NCBI GenBank assembly: GCA_024640445.1
Contig: JAHEEZ010000044.1
Span: 1-19,323, forward strand
Direction: 5' to 3'
Origin: Acidobacteriota bacterium
GTDB lineage: Bacteria > Acidobacteriota > Blastocatellia > Pyrinomonadales > Pyrinomonadaceae
Length of the DNA stretch: 19,323 nt
In this document: positions 6,166 to 14,502 of the stretch, piece by piece
Layout: each line of letters begins with the position of its first letter
Numbering within the stretch: the first letter of the stretch is position 1
The notes under the pieces: generated by a model
Seen by the model: the letters and a program-made list of their open reading frames with translations, nothing else
The model's database searches: none
What the model was told of the DNA's origin: nothing
Program-made: the position numbers and the translations under genes

Positions 6166-6939
6166 AATCTTTTCTCCAAATAATAACTTTGATTTAATCG
6201 CTACTTCGTTCCGCAAATGCTCGTTCACCTCCGCACGTGCTTGCAGCTGCGCCGCGCGGGGTTGGATACATATTTAATGTAAATGCTTAGGAAAGAGCGT
6301 TCGAAGGAACAAGTCTCAAACCAAAGCAATCAGCGTGCCACCGTGCCGTCAATTTTCAAGTGTTGCAATGATGCAGCTTACGGCAGTTCCCGCAAAACCA
6401 TCACCAAAATCTGGTGGGCCTATCTGATACAAAGGTCCCGGATTACTGCCTGTGGGGGCAGAATGACACACGCTATTAGATAGGACGAGCCGCATGCGCT
6501 CCGAGAACGAGGGCGCATTTTAAGCTGATGCTTAACTAAGCGATTAATCACCCGCCGCCTGATCTGACCAATGATCACTTTGACTTTTCGGCATTTCGCC
6601 TTATAAATGCTAAATGACTGGGGGGCGTGCAATTCACACGGTGAGCGTTCATGTTTCGTTCATATTTAAGCACCAAACTGAGCTGTTACTTGAGCAACTG
6701 AATTGAAACTATTGATAAAGCACTACTTACGGGTTCGTAAAAACTGCTTTACATCTAGAAATTAATTATGTTAGATTTGCTTCACCCTCACAGACATGGC
6801 TTAAACACTTGCCAGTCGAAACTGTAGATTTTCAAATGTGTGTTTCCGGACCGGCCGGTTCGGTTCACAGAAAGCAAGAAGTATTAAGAAGTATCGAGCA
6901 GTACCTGGATCGGAGCTAGGAAGCATTGGTTGGGGATTA
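6166..6939. other. Gene-free, AT-richer divergent intergenic region
   Basis: This stretch separates the minus-strand radical SAM gene from the plus-strand phosphohexomutase. I see no coding sequence with a recognisable product; short open frames here lack ribosome-binding sites and family motifs. The part 6500-6900 is visibly richer in A and T than the flanking genes. It must hold the promoters of both divergent genes. I recognise no riboswitch or known RNA. Confidence 0.5.
6748..6777 (+). promoter_or_regulatory. Possible promoter of the phosphohexomutase gene
   Basis: TTTACA (6748-6753, 5 of 6 to the -35 consensus) and TAGATT (6772-6777, 4 of 6 to the -10) are spaced 18 bases apart in an AT-rich stretch. 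The start codon lies about 160 bases further on, so the leader would be long. Tentative. Confidence 0.3.
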
Positions 6940-8328
6940 ATGAAAATACGCTTCGGGACATCGGGCTGGAGGGCGGTCATAGCGGAAGACTTCACCTTCG
7001 ACAATGTCCGGCTCATAACGGAATCGATCTGCAGATATTTGAAAGAGGTTGAACCAGGCGGCGGGAAGCTCGTGATCGGCCACGATTCGAGGTTTATGGG
7101 TGAGAAGTTCTCAGCCGTTGCCGCGGAGATCGCCTCAAAAAAAGGATTCGAGGTGTTGCTTTGCGAGGGCGAGACGCCGACGCCCGCCATTTCGCACGCG
7201 ATATTGCATGAACAGGCTCTCGGGGGCATGAACTTTACTGCTTCACACAATCCGCCTGAGTACCAGGGAATAAAGTTTTCGACCGCGGATGGCGCCCCTG
7301 CACTGCCGGAGGTAACAGGAAGGATTGAAGAGATCGTGGCGGCCCGAGAGGGGATCGAGGACAGTCCGGGTGGTGGAATTCAGAATTACGATCCGCGCCC
7401 TTCTTATCTGGCAGACCTTGAAACAAAGATAAGGTTCGACCTTATCAGCAAGAAAGTCGGAAAGACCGCTTATGACCCGCTTTGGGGAACCGGTCGCGGA
7501 TATCTTGACAAGTTGCTGAGGGACCACGGGGTCGAAGTGGAAACACTTCACGATTGGCGCGATGTGACATTCGGCGGCCTTTCGCCCGAGCCCGGTGAAA
7601 AGCAACTGGCTCTTTTAAGGGAGAAAGTGGTTTCCGGGGGATTGGACCTTGGTCTTGCTACTGACGGCGACGGCGACAGATTCGGTATTGTCGACAGCAA
7701 CGGTTCCGTGATCTCGGCAAACCAATTGATAGCCCTGATCGCCGATTATTTGGCGGAAAGCCGGGGATGGACCGAAGGAATAGCCAGATCGGTCGCGACC
7801 ACTCACATGGTCGACCGGGTTGCCGAATCGAGAGGATTGAAGATCTATGAAACGCCGGTCGGGTTCAAGTTCATCGGCGAATTGATAAACAGGAACGAGA
7901 TCATACTCGGAGGCGAAGAATCCGCCGGGTTATCGATCAAAGGCCATTATCCCGAGAAGGACGGATTGCTTGCGTGCCTTTTGGCGGTTGAGGCCGTCGC
8001 GGCAAGGGGCACAAGCCTCACCAGCCAGTATGAAGATCTCGTATCAAGGGTTGGCAGCCTGGAGTCCGGAAGGATCGGCGTCAGATTGACCAACGACATC
8101 GCGGAACGATTGCCTGAGATACTAGCGCAGGACCCTTCGGAGATCGGAGGGAGAAAGATTGAAAACGTAAATCGCCTGGACGGCGTGAAGTTCTTTTTTG
8201 AGGACGGAACGTGGATGCTTCTAAGGCCATCCGGCACTGAGCCGCTGGTCAGGATCTACGCCGAGTCCGAAGATAGGAAAGACCTGGAGGTGCTGCTTGA
8301 GCAAGGCCGAAGTTACTTACTGGACTAG
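6940..8328 (+). CDS. Phosphoglucomutase/phosphomannomutase family protein
   Basis: This alpha-D-phosphohexomutase interconverts hexose 1- and 6-phosphates, supplying sugar nucleotides for polysaccharide or cell-wall synthesis. All four family loops are present in the 462 residues: the catalytic serine loop TASHNP (S102), the metal loop TDGDGDR (D242, D244, D246), the sugar-recognition loop GGEESAG (324-330) and the phosphate loop RPSGTEP (429-435). The N-terminus MKIRFGTSGWR is the normal beginning of this COG1109 subgroup, so ATG 6940 is preferred over the open frame reaching 6838. Glucose versus mannose (or glucosamine) preference cannot be read from the sequence. The 3' end overlaps the next gene by 32 bases, which suggests coupled translation. 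Confidence 0.92.
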   Translation: MKIRFGTSGWRAVIAEDFTFDNVRLITESICRYLKEVEPGGGKLVIGHDSRFMGEKFSAVAAEIASKKGFEVLLCEGETPTPAISHAILHEQALGGMNFTASHNPPEYQGIKFSTADGAPALPEVTGRIEEIVAAREGIEDSPGGGIQNYDPRPSYLADLETKIRFDLISKKVGKTAYDPLWGTGRGYLDKLLRDHGVEVETLHDWRDVTFGGLSPEPGEKQLALLREKVVSGGLDLGLATDGDGDRFGIVDSNGSVISANQLIALIADYLAESRGWTEGIARSVATTHMVDRVAESRGLKIYETPVGFKFIGELINRNEIILGGEESAGLSIKGHYPEKDGLLACLLAVEAVAARGTSLTSQYEDLVSRVGSLESGRIGVRLTNDIAERLPEILAQDPSEIGGRKIENVNRLDGVKFFFEDGTWMLLRPSGTEPLVRIYAESEDRKDLEVLLEQGRSYLLD

Positions 8329-8659
8329 ATATCCCGCAACCGGGACCGCAAAACGCGGCCGCGGAACTAAAGCGGGTAGTACCGGAAAGTCGGTTTCCCG
8401 GTGGTTGGCTCTCTTTGTAGCAGTCGGCGTTATGTCGATACTCTGTGTCGCTGTGAATCTCAGGGCGTTTCTGGAAATGAATCGCCAGTCACTTGAAAAC
8501 CAAAGATTAAACTCTGAAATTGAGGAGCTTACGACCGTAAGTGTCTCGCTTCAGGAGGAGATAAAGAATCTGAAGGGTGATCCGAAGACGATCGAAAAGG
8601 AAGCAAGAAAGATCGGAATGGGCCGCCCGAATGAGAAGATCCTAGTGCCGATGAATTGA
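8297..8659 (+). CDS. FtsB/DivIC-like septum formation initiator protein
   Basis: A 120-residue bitopic membrane protein. Residues 1-34 are basic and cytoplasmic, about 36-56 form one transmembrane helix, and 57-94 form a coiled coil (ENQRLNSEIEELTT-SLQEEIKNLK). The tail EKEARKIGMGRPNEKIL matches the end of the FtsB/DivIC family. Proteins of this type scaffold the divisome by pairing with FtsL-like partners. The start is TTG 8297, inside the end of the mutase gene. GGAGG lies six bases upstream, which supports this start. The N-terminal extension before the membrane helix is longer than in E. coli FtsB. Its position behind a sugar-phosphate mutase fits a cell-envelope role. Confidence 0.85.
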   Translation: MSKAEVTYWTRYPATGTAKRGRGTKAGSTGKSVSRWLALFVAVGVMSILCVAVNLRAFLEMNRQSLENQRLNSEIEELTTVSVSLQEEIKNLKGDPKTIEKEARKIGMGRPNEKILVPMN

Positions 8660-8763
8660 ACGTTTGCGGAGTGTTTGTTCATTTGCACGCTTACCCTGCC
8701 CGCTTAATCCGCCTTTTGCCTAACCTCTCCGCTTTGCCTACAGCTAAACCTTCCGCCAATCTT

Positions 8764-8803
8764 GTGGCAAATGTTTCCCGAACATTTGCCACATCACCTT
8801 TTT
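8764..8803 (+). terminator. Hairpin terminator behind the septum protein gene
   Basis: GTGGCAAATGTT (8764-8775) and AACATTTGCCAC (8781-8792) form a perfect 12-bp stem with a 5-base loop. Five T follow at 8799-8803 after six other bases, so the U-tract is slightly displaced. The hairpin separates the mutase/septum unit from the deacetylase gene and argues against a deacetylase start at 8762. The rest of 8660-8857 shows nothing else recognisable. Confidence 0.7.
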
Positions 8804-8843
8804 AAATCAGAATTCTTCGCTTTCGGTTGCCGCATCGGTACCT

Positions 8844-8849
8844 TAAAAT
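8844..8849 (+). promoter_or_regulatory. Probable -10 box of the deacetylase gene
   Basis: TAAAAT (5 of 6 to TATAAT) ends eight bases before ATG 8858. No Shine-Dalgarno sequence precedes that ATG. Transcription would begin at or next to the start codon, giving a leaderless mRNA. No good -35 is seen at the right distance. Confidence 0.35.
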
Positions 8850-8857
8850 TAGCCCTA

Positions 8858-9802
8858 ATGAGCGGTGCGAAGATCTTCTATTCTCCCGATTACTACGCCG
8901 ACATCGGAGAGGGCCACGTATTTCCTATCAAAAAATTCGAGTTGGCTCGCGATATCCTGGTCGCGGAAGGCACAGTTGGGCCTGATTCCGTCGTCTCGCC
9001 GGTGTCCGCAGATCGGCAGGATGTGTTGAGAGTTCATACGGACGATTACATATCGCGATTGTGTTCGGGCGATCTGACTGCGAAGGAGATTCGCAGGCTG
9101 GGTCTTCCCTGGTCCGAAGCTCTTGTGCGCCGGTCTTTTTTGGCGGTGTCCGGGACTATCAGCGCTGCGTTCAGCGCGGTCAGGGGATCGGTCGGCTCGA
9201 ACCTCGCCGGAGGGACACACCATTCATATCCCGACAGAGGAGAGGGCTTCTGCGTATTGAATGATGTGGCGATCGCGATCGAGAAACTTAGGCGGGAAGG
9301 TGTAAGTAAACGTTTTTTGATAATCGATCTGGACGTTCACCAGGGTGATGGAACGGCATTCATCTACCGCGAAGACGATTCCGTTTTCACGTTCTCTATG
9401 CACGGCGAAAAGAACTACCCGCTTCACAAGGAGATCTCAAGCCTCGATATCGAACTTGGGGACGGAACCCGTGACGAGGAATATCTTGGACTTCTGGATC
9501 AGGCGCTCCCCAGGATATTTACGCACGAGCCCGACATCGTTTTCTATCTGGCAGGCGCCGATCCTTATGTGAACGACAAACTTGGGAGGCTGGCGCTGAC
9601 GGTCCAGGGACTCTCAGCCCGTGATGAGATGGTCCTGCGCTTTGCGCGCAACGCCGGTATACCGATAGTGACCGTAATGAGCGGCGGTTATGCGGCCGAC
9701 ATCCGGGACACCGTTGAGATTCACTGCAACACGATCAGGGCAGTGAAACGGGTCTTCCACGATAATTTTGCGAAACAGATGCCGGAAGGTGCAACCGCTT
9801 GA
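8858..9802 (+). CDS. Histone deacetylase family protein (class IV-like)
   Basis: A zinc hydrolase of the arginase/deacetylase fold, 314 residues, acting on acetyl- or acyl-lysine or a small acylated amine. Visible are GGTHHSYPDRGEGFCVLND (catalytic His pair 121-122), DLDVHQGDGTA (zinc ligands D159, H161), AGADPYVNDKLGRL (D235) and SGGYAADI (275-282). The DRGEGFC and D-x-D-x-HQGDG wording is closer to class IV (HDAC11-like) than to AcuC; that is judged from memory. The frame is open to 8762, but that start lies within a terminator hairpin. ATG 8858 gives MSGAKIFYSPDYY, a typical beginning. The physiological substrate is unknown. It is 23 bases upstream of crtI and probably cotranscribed. Confidence 0.9.
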   Translation: MSGAKIFYSPDYYADIGEGHVFPIKKFELARDILVAEGTVGPDSVVSPVSADRQDVLRVHTDDYISRLCSGDLTAKEIRRLGLPWSEALVRRSFLAVSGTISAAFSAVRGSVGSNLAGGTHHSYPDRGEGFCVLNDVAIAIEKLRREGVSKRFLIIDLDVHQGDGTAFIYREDDSVFTFSMHGEKNYPLHKEISSLDIELGDGTRDEEYLGLLDQALPRIFTHEPDIVFYLAGADPYVNDKLGRLALTVQGLSARDEMVLRFARNAGIPIVTVMSGGYAADIRDTVEIHCNTIRAVKRVFHDNFAKQMPEGATA

Positions 9803-9825
9803 GTCTCGTTGGCGAATAATCAGTT

Positions 9826-11289
9826 ATGAAGATCATTGTAATTGGAAGCGGTTTCGGAGGGCTATCCGCGGCGATCAGGCTGCAGGCGCAGGGTCACGAG
9901 GTCACGATGCTTGAAAAGCTCGACCGCCTGGGAGGCAGGGCGTACGTGTTTGAGCAGGACGGATTCCGCTTTGACGCCGGCCCGACGATCATTACCGCTC
10001 CCTGGCTGATCGACGAGCTGTTTTCGCTTGCCGGAAAGAAAACCGCGGATTACGTTGAATTGGTCAAACTGGATCCGTTTTACAACATACGCTGGGAAGA
10101 CGGAACGGTCTTTCACTACAACGACGACAAGGACCGGCTCAAATCCGAGATATCGAGGATAAATCCTGGCGATCTTGCCGGATACGAGAAGTTCGCCGGC
10201 GAGCTTGATGACATCTACAAGGTGGGATTCGATCTGATAGATAAGCCGTTTCTAAGTATTTGGGACATGGCTAAGGTCGTCCCCCAGATGATCCGACTTC
10301 GATCAGACAGGTCGGTCTACAAATTTGCTTCCAGGTATTTTTCGGACTACAGGCTTAGACAGGCATTCAGCTTTCATCCTCTGCTCATCGGAGGGAATCC
10401 CTTCACCGCGACTTCTATTTACGCAATGATCCACGAACTGGAACAGAAGTTCGGGGTCTGGTTTGCGATGGGCGGGACCGGCGCTTTGGTCGAAGCTTTT
10501 GGGAAGTTATTTGAGGAGCTCGGCGGAAGGATCAGGCTTCAGTCCGAGGTTACAGAAATACTGGTCAAGGATGGCCGCGCCACGGGCGTGCGTCTTGCCG
10601 ACGGCACCGAGCTGAAAGCAGACTCGGTCGTATCGAACGGCGATGTCGCCTCCACCTATCTAAATTTGGTTCCTTCCCGCGCAAGAAAGAAATACACGGA
10701 CCGGAAGGTAAAAGGACTGAAGTACTCGATGTCGCTGTTCGTGATCTATTTCGGTACCGACCGAAAATACGACGAGATCGCGCATCACGAGATACTCCTG
10801 GGCGCGAGATACAGAGAACTCCTGGGCGACATCTTTGATAGAAAAGAACTGGCAGACGACTTTTCGCTCTATCTGCATCGACCGACTGCAACTGATCAGA
10901 GCCTTGCGCCGGAGGGATGCGATTGCTGGTACGTGCTCTCGCCCGTCCCTCATCTCGAAAGCGGAACTGACTGGAAAAACGTGGCGGAGGAATACAAACA
11001 GAAGATCTACGAGTACCTGGAAGAAAGATATCTCCCGGATCTTAGGAAACACATTGTGACCGAGCTGCACATCGACCCGCTTTACTTTCGGGACACTTTG
11101 AACAGTCACCTTGGATCGGCGTTCTCTGTTGAGCCCACCCTTCTGCAGTCTGCCTGGCTGAGACCGCACAATGTCAGCGAGGATATCCCGAACTTGTATT
11201 TCGCCGGTGCGGGGACGCATCCCGGTGCGGGACTTCCCGGTGTGATGAGTTCGGGGAAGATCGTAGCCGACCTGATCGGCGACGCCTGA
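9826..11289 (+). CDS. Phytoene desaturase family FAD oxidoreductase (CrtI-like)
   Basis: A 487-residue flavoprotein of the CrtI family, which dehydrogenates carotenoid precursors at the membrane. The N-terminus has the FAD dinucleotide fold IVIGSGFGGLSAAIRLQAQGHEVTMLEK followed by GGRAYVFEQDGFRFDAGPTIIT, the classical CrtI start. The middle holds FSFHPLLIGGNPF and FAMGGTGALVEAF. The C-terminal FAD signature is FAGAGTHPGAGLPGVM. Length is normal for the family. No phytoene synthase (crtB) or other carotenoid gene lies in the window, so desaturase, isomerase or ketolase/oxygenase activity cannot be told apart. It begins 23 bases after the deacetylase stop, with no clear ribosome-binding site. 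Confidence 0.9.
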   Translation: MKIIVIGSGFGGLSAAIRLQAQGHEVTMLEKLDRLGGRAYVFEQDGFRFDAGPTIITAPWLIDELFSLAGKKTADYVELVKLDPFYNIRWEDGTVFHYNDDKDRLKSEISRINPGDLAGYEKFAGELDDIYKVGFDLIDKPFLSIWDMAKVVPQMIRLRSDRSVYKFASRYFSDYRLRQAFSFHPLLIGGNPFTATSIYAMIHELEQKFGVWFAMGGTGALVEAFGKLFEELGGRIRLQSEVTEILVKDGRATGVRLADGTELKADSVVSNGDVASTYLNLVPSRARKKYTDRKVKGLKYSMSLFVIYFGTDRKYDEIAHHEILLGARYRELLGDIFDRKELADDFSLYLHRPTATDQSLAPEGCDCWYVLSPVPHLESGTDWKNVAEEYKQKIYEYLEERYLPDLRKHIVTELHIDPLYFRDTLNSHLGSAFSVEPTLLQSAWLRPHNVSEDIPNLYFAGAGTHPGAGLPGVMSSGKIVADLIGDA

Positions 11290-11325
11290 TCGGCGGGGAA
11301 CTTCTGACACCGGCGAAGCGATTCC

Positions 11326-11354
11326 TTGCTATCCCCACCCTATCACCCTAAAAT
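11326..11354 (+). promoter_or_regulatory. Sigma-70-type promoter of the glycosyltransferase gene
   Basis: -35 TTGCTA (11326-11331) and -10 TAAAAT (11349-11354) are separated by exactly 17 bases. The -10 ends 11 bases before ATG 11366, so the transcript would have a leader of only about five bases or less. No Shine-Dalgarno sequence is present. Confidence 0.55.
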
Positions 11355-11365
11355 TCAACTCAACT

Positions 11366-12154
11366 ATGTGGAAATGGACAAAGATCCTGTTCTCGATATT
11401 GGTCGGAGCGATCACAGTGTGGCTGATCTATGAATACGTGACGTTCCCCGACATTGCGAAGCTTCGTGACGAGAATCCGGAAACATCTTCGCTTATCGAG
11501 TACCGGATCTCCCAGGCCGAATCTGATGGCAAGACTCCGAAGAAGGAGATGGTCTGGCAACCCCTTGGACAGATCTCAACGAATCTACAGAGAGCCGTAA
11601 TCGCAAGCGAGGACGCAAGGTTCTTCGAACATAACGGTTTCGACTGGGACGCCATCCAGAAGGCGTGGGACGAGGCGGTGACAGAAGGCGAGAAAGAGGC
11701 GAAAGCAGAAGGCGACTATGATCCGGACGCATGGATCCCGCCGATGCCAAGCTTCAAGCGCGGCGCCTCCACGATCACACAGCAGCTTGCGAAGAATCTA
11801 TATCTCTCTGAAGACAGGAACTTTCTCAGAAAAGGCCGCGAGGCGGTGATCACGTACTATCTTGAAAAAGAGCTTTCCAAGGCCAGAATACTGGAGATCT
11901 ACCTGAATGTGATCGAATGGGGGGACGGCATCTACGGCGCTGAAGCTGCGTCCAGGTCCTACTTCAAAAAGAGCGCCTCTGGACTTTCCGCGTCAGAGGC
12001 CGCGTTTCTGGCAGCGATGATCCCGAGTCCTTTGAACGTATTCAACCCGAAGAAAAACCCGCGCCGTGTAAGGACAAGGCAGCGGGTTCTTCTGCGGAAT
12101 ATGCGCTGGGTCAAACTTCCAAACCAGGGTACCGGAAAGCGGCGGGTTAAGTAA
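11366..12154 (+). CDS. mtgA: Monofunctional biosynthetic peptidoglycan transglycosylase (GT51)
   Basis: A 262-residue membrane-anchored GT51 enzyme that polymerises lipid II into glycan strands. An N-terminal membrane anchor (about 5-26) is followed by the family motifs: ASEDARFFEHNGFD with catalytic E82, RGASTITQQLAKNLYLS, RKGREAVITYYLEKELSKARILEIYLNVIEWGDGIYG, and SEAAFLAAMIPSP. There is no transpeptidase domain, so it is MtgA-type and not a class A PBP. Between motif 1 and RGAST an acidic insertion of roughly 20 residues (TEGEKEAKAEGDYD and following) makes this loop longer than in E. coli MtgA. The gene is convergent with the S46 peptidase gene, with only seven bases between the stops. 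Confidence 0.92.
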   Translation: MWKWTKILFSILVGAITVWLIYEYVTFPDIAKLRDENPETSSLIEYRISQAESDGKTPKKEMVWQPLGQISTNLQRAVIASEDARFFEHNGFDWDAIQKAWDEAVTEGEKEAKAEGDYDPDAWIPPMPSFKRGASTITQQLAKNLYLSEDRNFLRKGREAVITYYLEKELSKARILEIYLNVIEWGDGIYGAEAASRSYFKKSASGLSASEAAFLAAMIPSPLNVFNPKKNPRRVRTRQRVLLRNMRWVKLPNQGTGKRRVK

Positions 12155-12161
12155 CCGGTGC

Positions 12162-14357
12162 CTATTTCTTTCCTTTTGGTTTCTTAATCGACATCTCTTT
12201 CATTATCCAGCCTGCGGAACCGAATCTCTCGGTCAGGAAAAGAACATATCTGATGTCCACGGATATCGTTCTGCCGTAGTCATTGCTGAAGAAGATGTCG
12301 TTCCCCAACCCTTCGTAATTCCCGTCGAAGACGATACCCACTTGTTCTCCTTTTCCGTTCAATACGGGACTGCCGCTGTTGCCGCCGATAATGTCGTTCG
12401 TGGAAAGGAAGTTAACCGGAACGGTTCCTCCGGACCCGTAAACCCCGAAATCACCGGCTGTCTGAAGTTCTTTGAGTTTCTGCGGTACGTCAAATGGTTC
12501 GATGCCAGAGTCTTTCTCGATGACTCCGCGCAGCGAGGTGAACGGACTGTAGGTCACCGCTTCGCGCGGGCTGTATCCCTTTACATTGCCGTACGAGAAT
12601 CTAAGTGTGCCATTCGCGTCCGGATACAGGGTTTTGCCCTTAAACTCGGCAAGAGCCTCCTCATAAAGAAGTCTCAGTCGCGATATCTCATTGTTGAATG
12701 CGTTTGTCCTGCCGCCGTATGCCGATCGTGCGTCCCGCAATTCAAGGGCGAGAGAAACGATATCCGGATATTCTTGCCTAAGTTTGTCTTTCGGCGTGCC
12801 GTAGATTCCGAGGATCTTTTCCGGCTTATCGAAACTCTGTGCGACATTTGCCGCGAATTTCGCTTCGGCCTCACGACGTTCTTTGTTTGTTCGGCCGCCA
12901 AAGAGAGTTTCTGCCGGCGCAAACTTCTGGCCTTCCGGCAATTCGCTGATCTTCCTGAGGAAGAACTTGATCATCTCGCGTTCGAGGATCGGATCGTAGT
13001 CTTCATAAGTGGCGTTGATCCTATCAGTCGCTTTCTGCTTTTCTTCAGCGTTCTCGCCGAGTTGTTTTCCATCGGCGACAGCGCCGATCGCCGAATAAGC
13101 GAGCGCAAACGCCTTGGTCGTGCTTGTGCTGGGAAAAATGCTGATCGCCCGATCCCTGGCAGCGTTCTTGTAATAGGCGTCTCCGATCTTGTCGAACTCA
13201 CCGAAGAGGTCCCCGTATTTTGAGGTTCGCGCCGTGTCCGCTTTGATCCACGATGCGATCTGAGCTTCAAGGTTCCTCCGTTCCATTACGATATTCGCGC
13301 GTTTCATCGCAACGACATTTCCTTCGTAAACCTTGACCGCGTTGTTCAGGCTGAATATCTCCGCCTGCAAGGGGATCGCTTTTTCCGGCTCTTCCTCTGA
13401 GATCAGGCTCAGGGCGTCGCTCCATGCACGGACATACTGGGCGATGAATGGGTAATTAACATCTTGTGAATAAGCAACGGACCCGCTTTCCCGGTAGCGG
13501 GTAGTACCCCCCGGATAACCCATTACCATCACAAAGTCGCCGTCGGACAGGCCCTCCAACGAGATCGTGAGAAATTTCTTCGGCTTGTAAGGCACGTTGT
13601 CCTTTGAGTACTCTGCGAATTCACCGCCTGGACTCACGTATGCACGCAGGAAAGTGAAATCGCCGGTGTGCCGTGTCCACTCGAAATTGTCCGGATCACC
13701 GCCGAAAAAGCCTATGTTGCGCGGAGGAGCATAAACGACGCGGACGTCCTTGATCATTGCTGTCTCGTAAAGATAGTAATAAAGCCCGTCATTCAATTCC
13801 TGAACGCGGACCGTCGAATCCCCTGCTTTCGCCTGCTCGGCGGATTCCAATGCCTTCCTGTTGGCCTCCATCTTTTCCGCGCGTGCTTCTCCCGAAAGGG
13901 AAGCGGTGCCTTCAGAAACCTTCCCCGTCACGTCTTCCACACGCTTTGTGATCATCAGCGTATAGCCCTTTGCCGGCAGCTCCGAAGATCTTGACGAAGC
14001 GGTGAATCCTTTTGTCGCAAGATCGCTGTCCTTGGTCGAGGCAGCTACAAGCGCGTCGAAACCGACGTGATGATTCGTCAGAATGAGACCGTCGGGCGAA
14101 ACGAATTCGCCTGTCCCGAAGCCTCCGGTCGATATGTTCACCCGCATTATTGCGTCGGAGATGCTTGGCGCTGAGGGATCATAAAGCGCTGAAAAAGGTA
14201 TCTTAAGTCCGCGCTTCTTCAGAGGAAGTTGCGAGATCTGGTCCGGCGTGTACATCCCCTCATCGGGCGCAAAAGCGGCCATGGGAATCGAGCCGACAAT
14301 CAGAAAGACTGTCAGTAAGAATGCGGCGTAGAATTTGTTTGGTTTGTTAAATATCAT
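12162..14357 (-). CDS. S46 family dipeptidyl-peptidase (DPP7/DPP11-like), secreted
   Basis: A serine exopeptidase that removes dipeptides from peptide N-termini, probably in the periplasm or at the cell surface. From ATG 14357 the protein is 731 residues, normal for S46, with a signal peptide (KFYAAFLLTVFLIVGSIPMAAFA). The catalytic parts are TNHH (His 96-97), the Asp in DPDNFEWTRHTGDF, and GGNSGSPVLNG with Ser 661. Eighteen residues after the serine stands Gly in VFDGNYE. In the characterised enzymes this position is Gly in DPP7 (hydrophobic P1) and Arg in DPP11 (acidic P1), so a DPP7-like preference is inferred. The frame continues to 14414, but the signal peptide and AAGGAG about 12 bases upstream favour 14357. 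It follows the M23 gene after a terminator. Confidence 0.92.
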   Translation of the reverse strand: MIFNKPNKFYAAFLLTVFLIVGSIPMAAFAPDEGMYTPDQISQLPLKKRGLKIPFSALYDPSAPSISDAIMRVNISTGGFGTGEFVSPDGLILTNHHVGFDALVAASTKDSDLATKGFTASSRSSELPAKGYTLMITKRVEDVTGKVSEGTASLSGEARAEKMEANRKALESAEQAKAGDSTVRVQELNDGLYYYLYETAMIKDVRVVYAPPRNIGFFGGDPDNFEWTRHTGDFTFLRAYVSPGGEFAEYSKDNVPYKPKKFLTISLEGLSDGDFVMVMGYPGGTTRYRESGSVAYSQDVNYPFIAQYVRAWSDALSLISEEEPEKAIPLQAEIFSLNNAVKVYEGNVVAMKRANIVMERRNLEAQIASWIKADTARTSKYGDLFGEFDKIGDAYYKNAARDRAISIFPSTSTTKAFALAYSAIGAVADGKQLGENAEEKQKATDRINATYEDYDPILEREMIKFFLRKISELPEGQKFAPAETLFGGRTNKERREAEAKFAANVAQSFDKPEKILGIYGTPKDKLRQEYPDIVSLALELRDARSAYGGRTNAFNNEISRLRLLYEEALAEFKGKTLYPDANGTLRFSYGNVKGYSPREAVTYSPFTSLRGVIEKDSGIEPFDVPQKLKELQTAGDFGVYGSGGTVPVNFLSTNDIIGGNSGSPVLNGKGEQVGIVFDGNYEGLGNDIFFSNDYGRTISVDIRYVLFLTERFGSAGWIMKEMSIKKPKGKK

Positions 14358-14454
14358 TTGATCTGATCGCTCCTTTTGGAATCTTCGGATCTGCAATCGG
14401 TCCTTTACTCGCATTTTAACGCAGACGGCCGAAAACTCAGACCGTGGCTAACAC

Positions 14455-14477
14455 AAAAAAGCGGGCAAAAAGCCCGC
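14455..14477 (-). terminator. Rho-independent terminator of the M23 peptidase gene
   Basis: Minus strand: GCGGGC-TTTTT-GCCCGC (14477-14461) followed by six T (14460-14455). It lies about 25 bases after the M23 stop and about 100 bases before the S46 start, so the S46 gene probably has its own promoter. Confidence 0.85.
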
Positions 14478-14502
14478 CTTCAAGATGTGTATTGCCAAAC
14501 CA

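Noticed and set aside
6838..6939. N-terminal extension of the phosphohexomutase from GTG 6838.
   Set aside because: The family N-terminus begins at MKIRFGTSGWR (6940) and the extension has no family character.
12342..13223. Long plus-strand open frame of 293 codons.
   Set aside because: It lies entirely opposite the S46 peptidase gene, whose catalytic motifs are clear; it is an antisense shadow.
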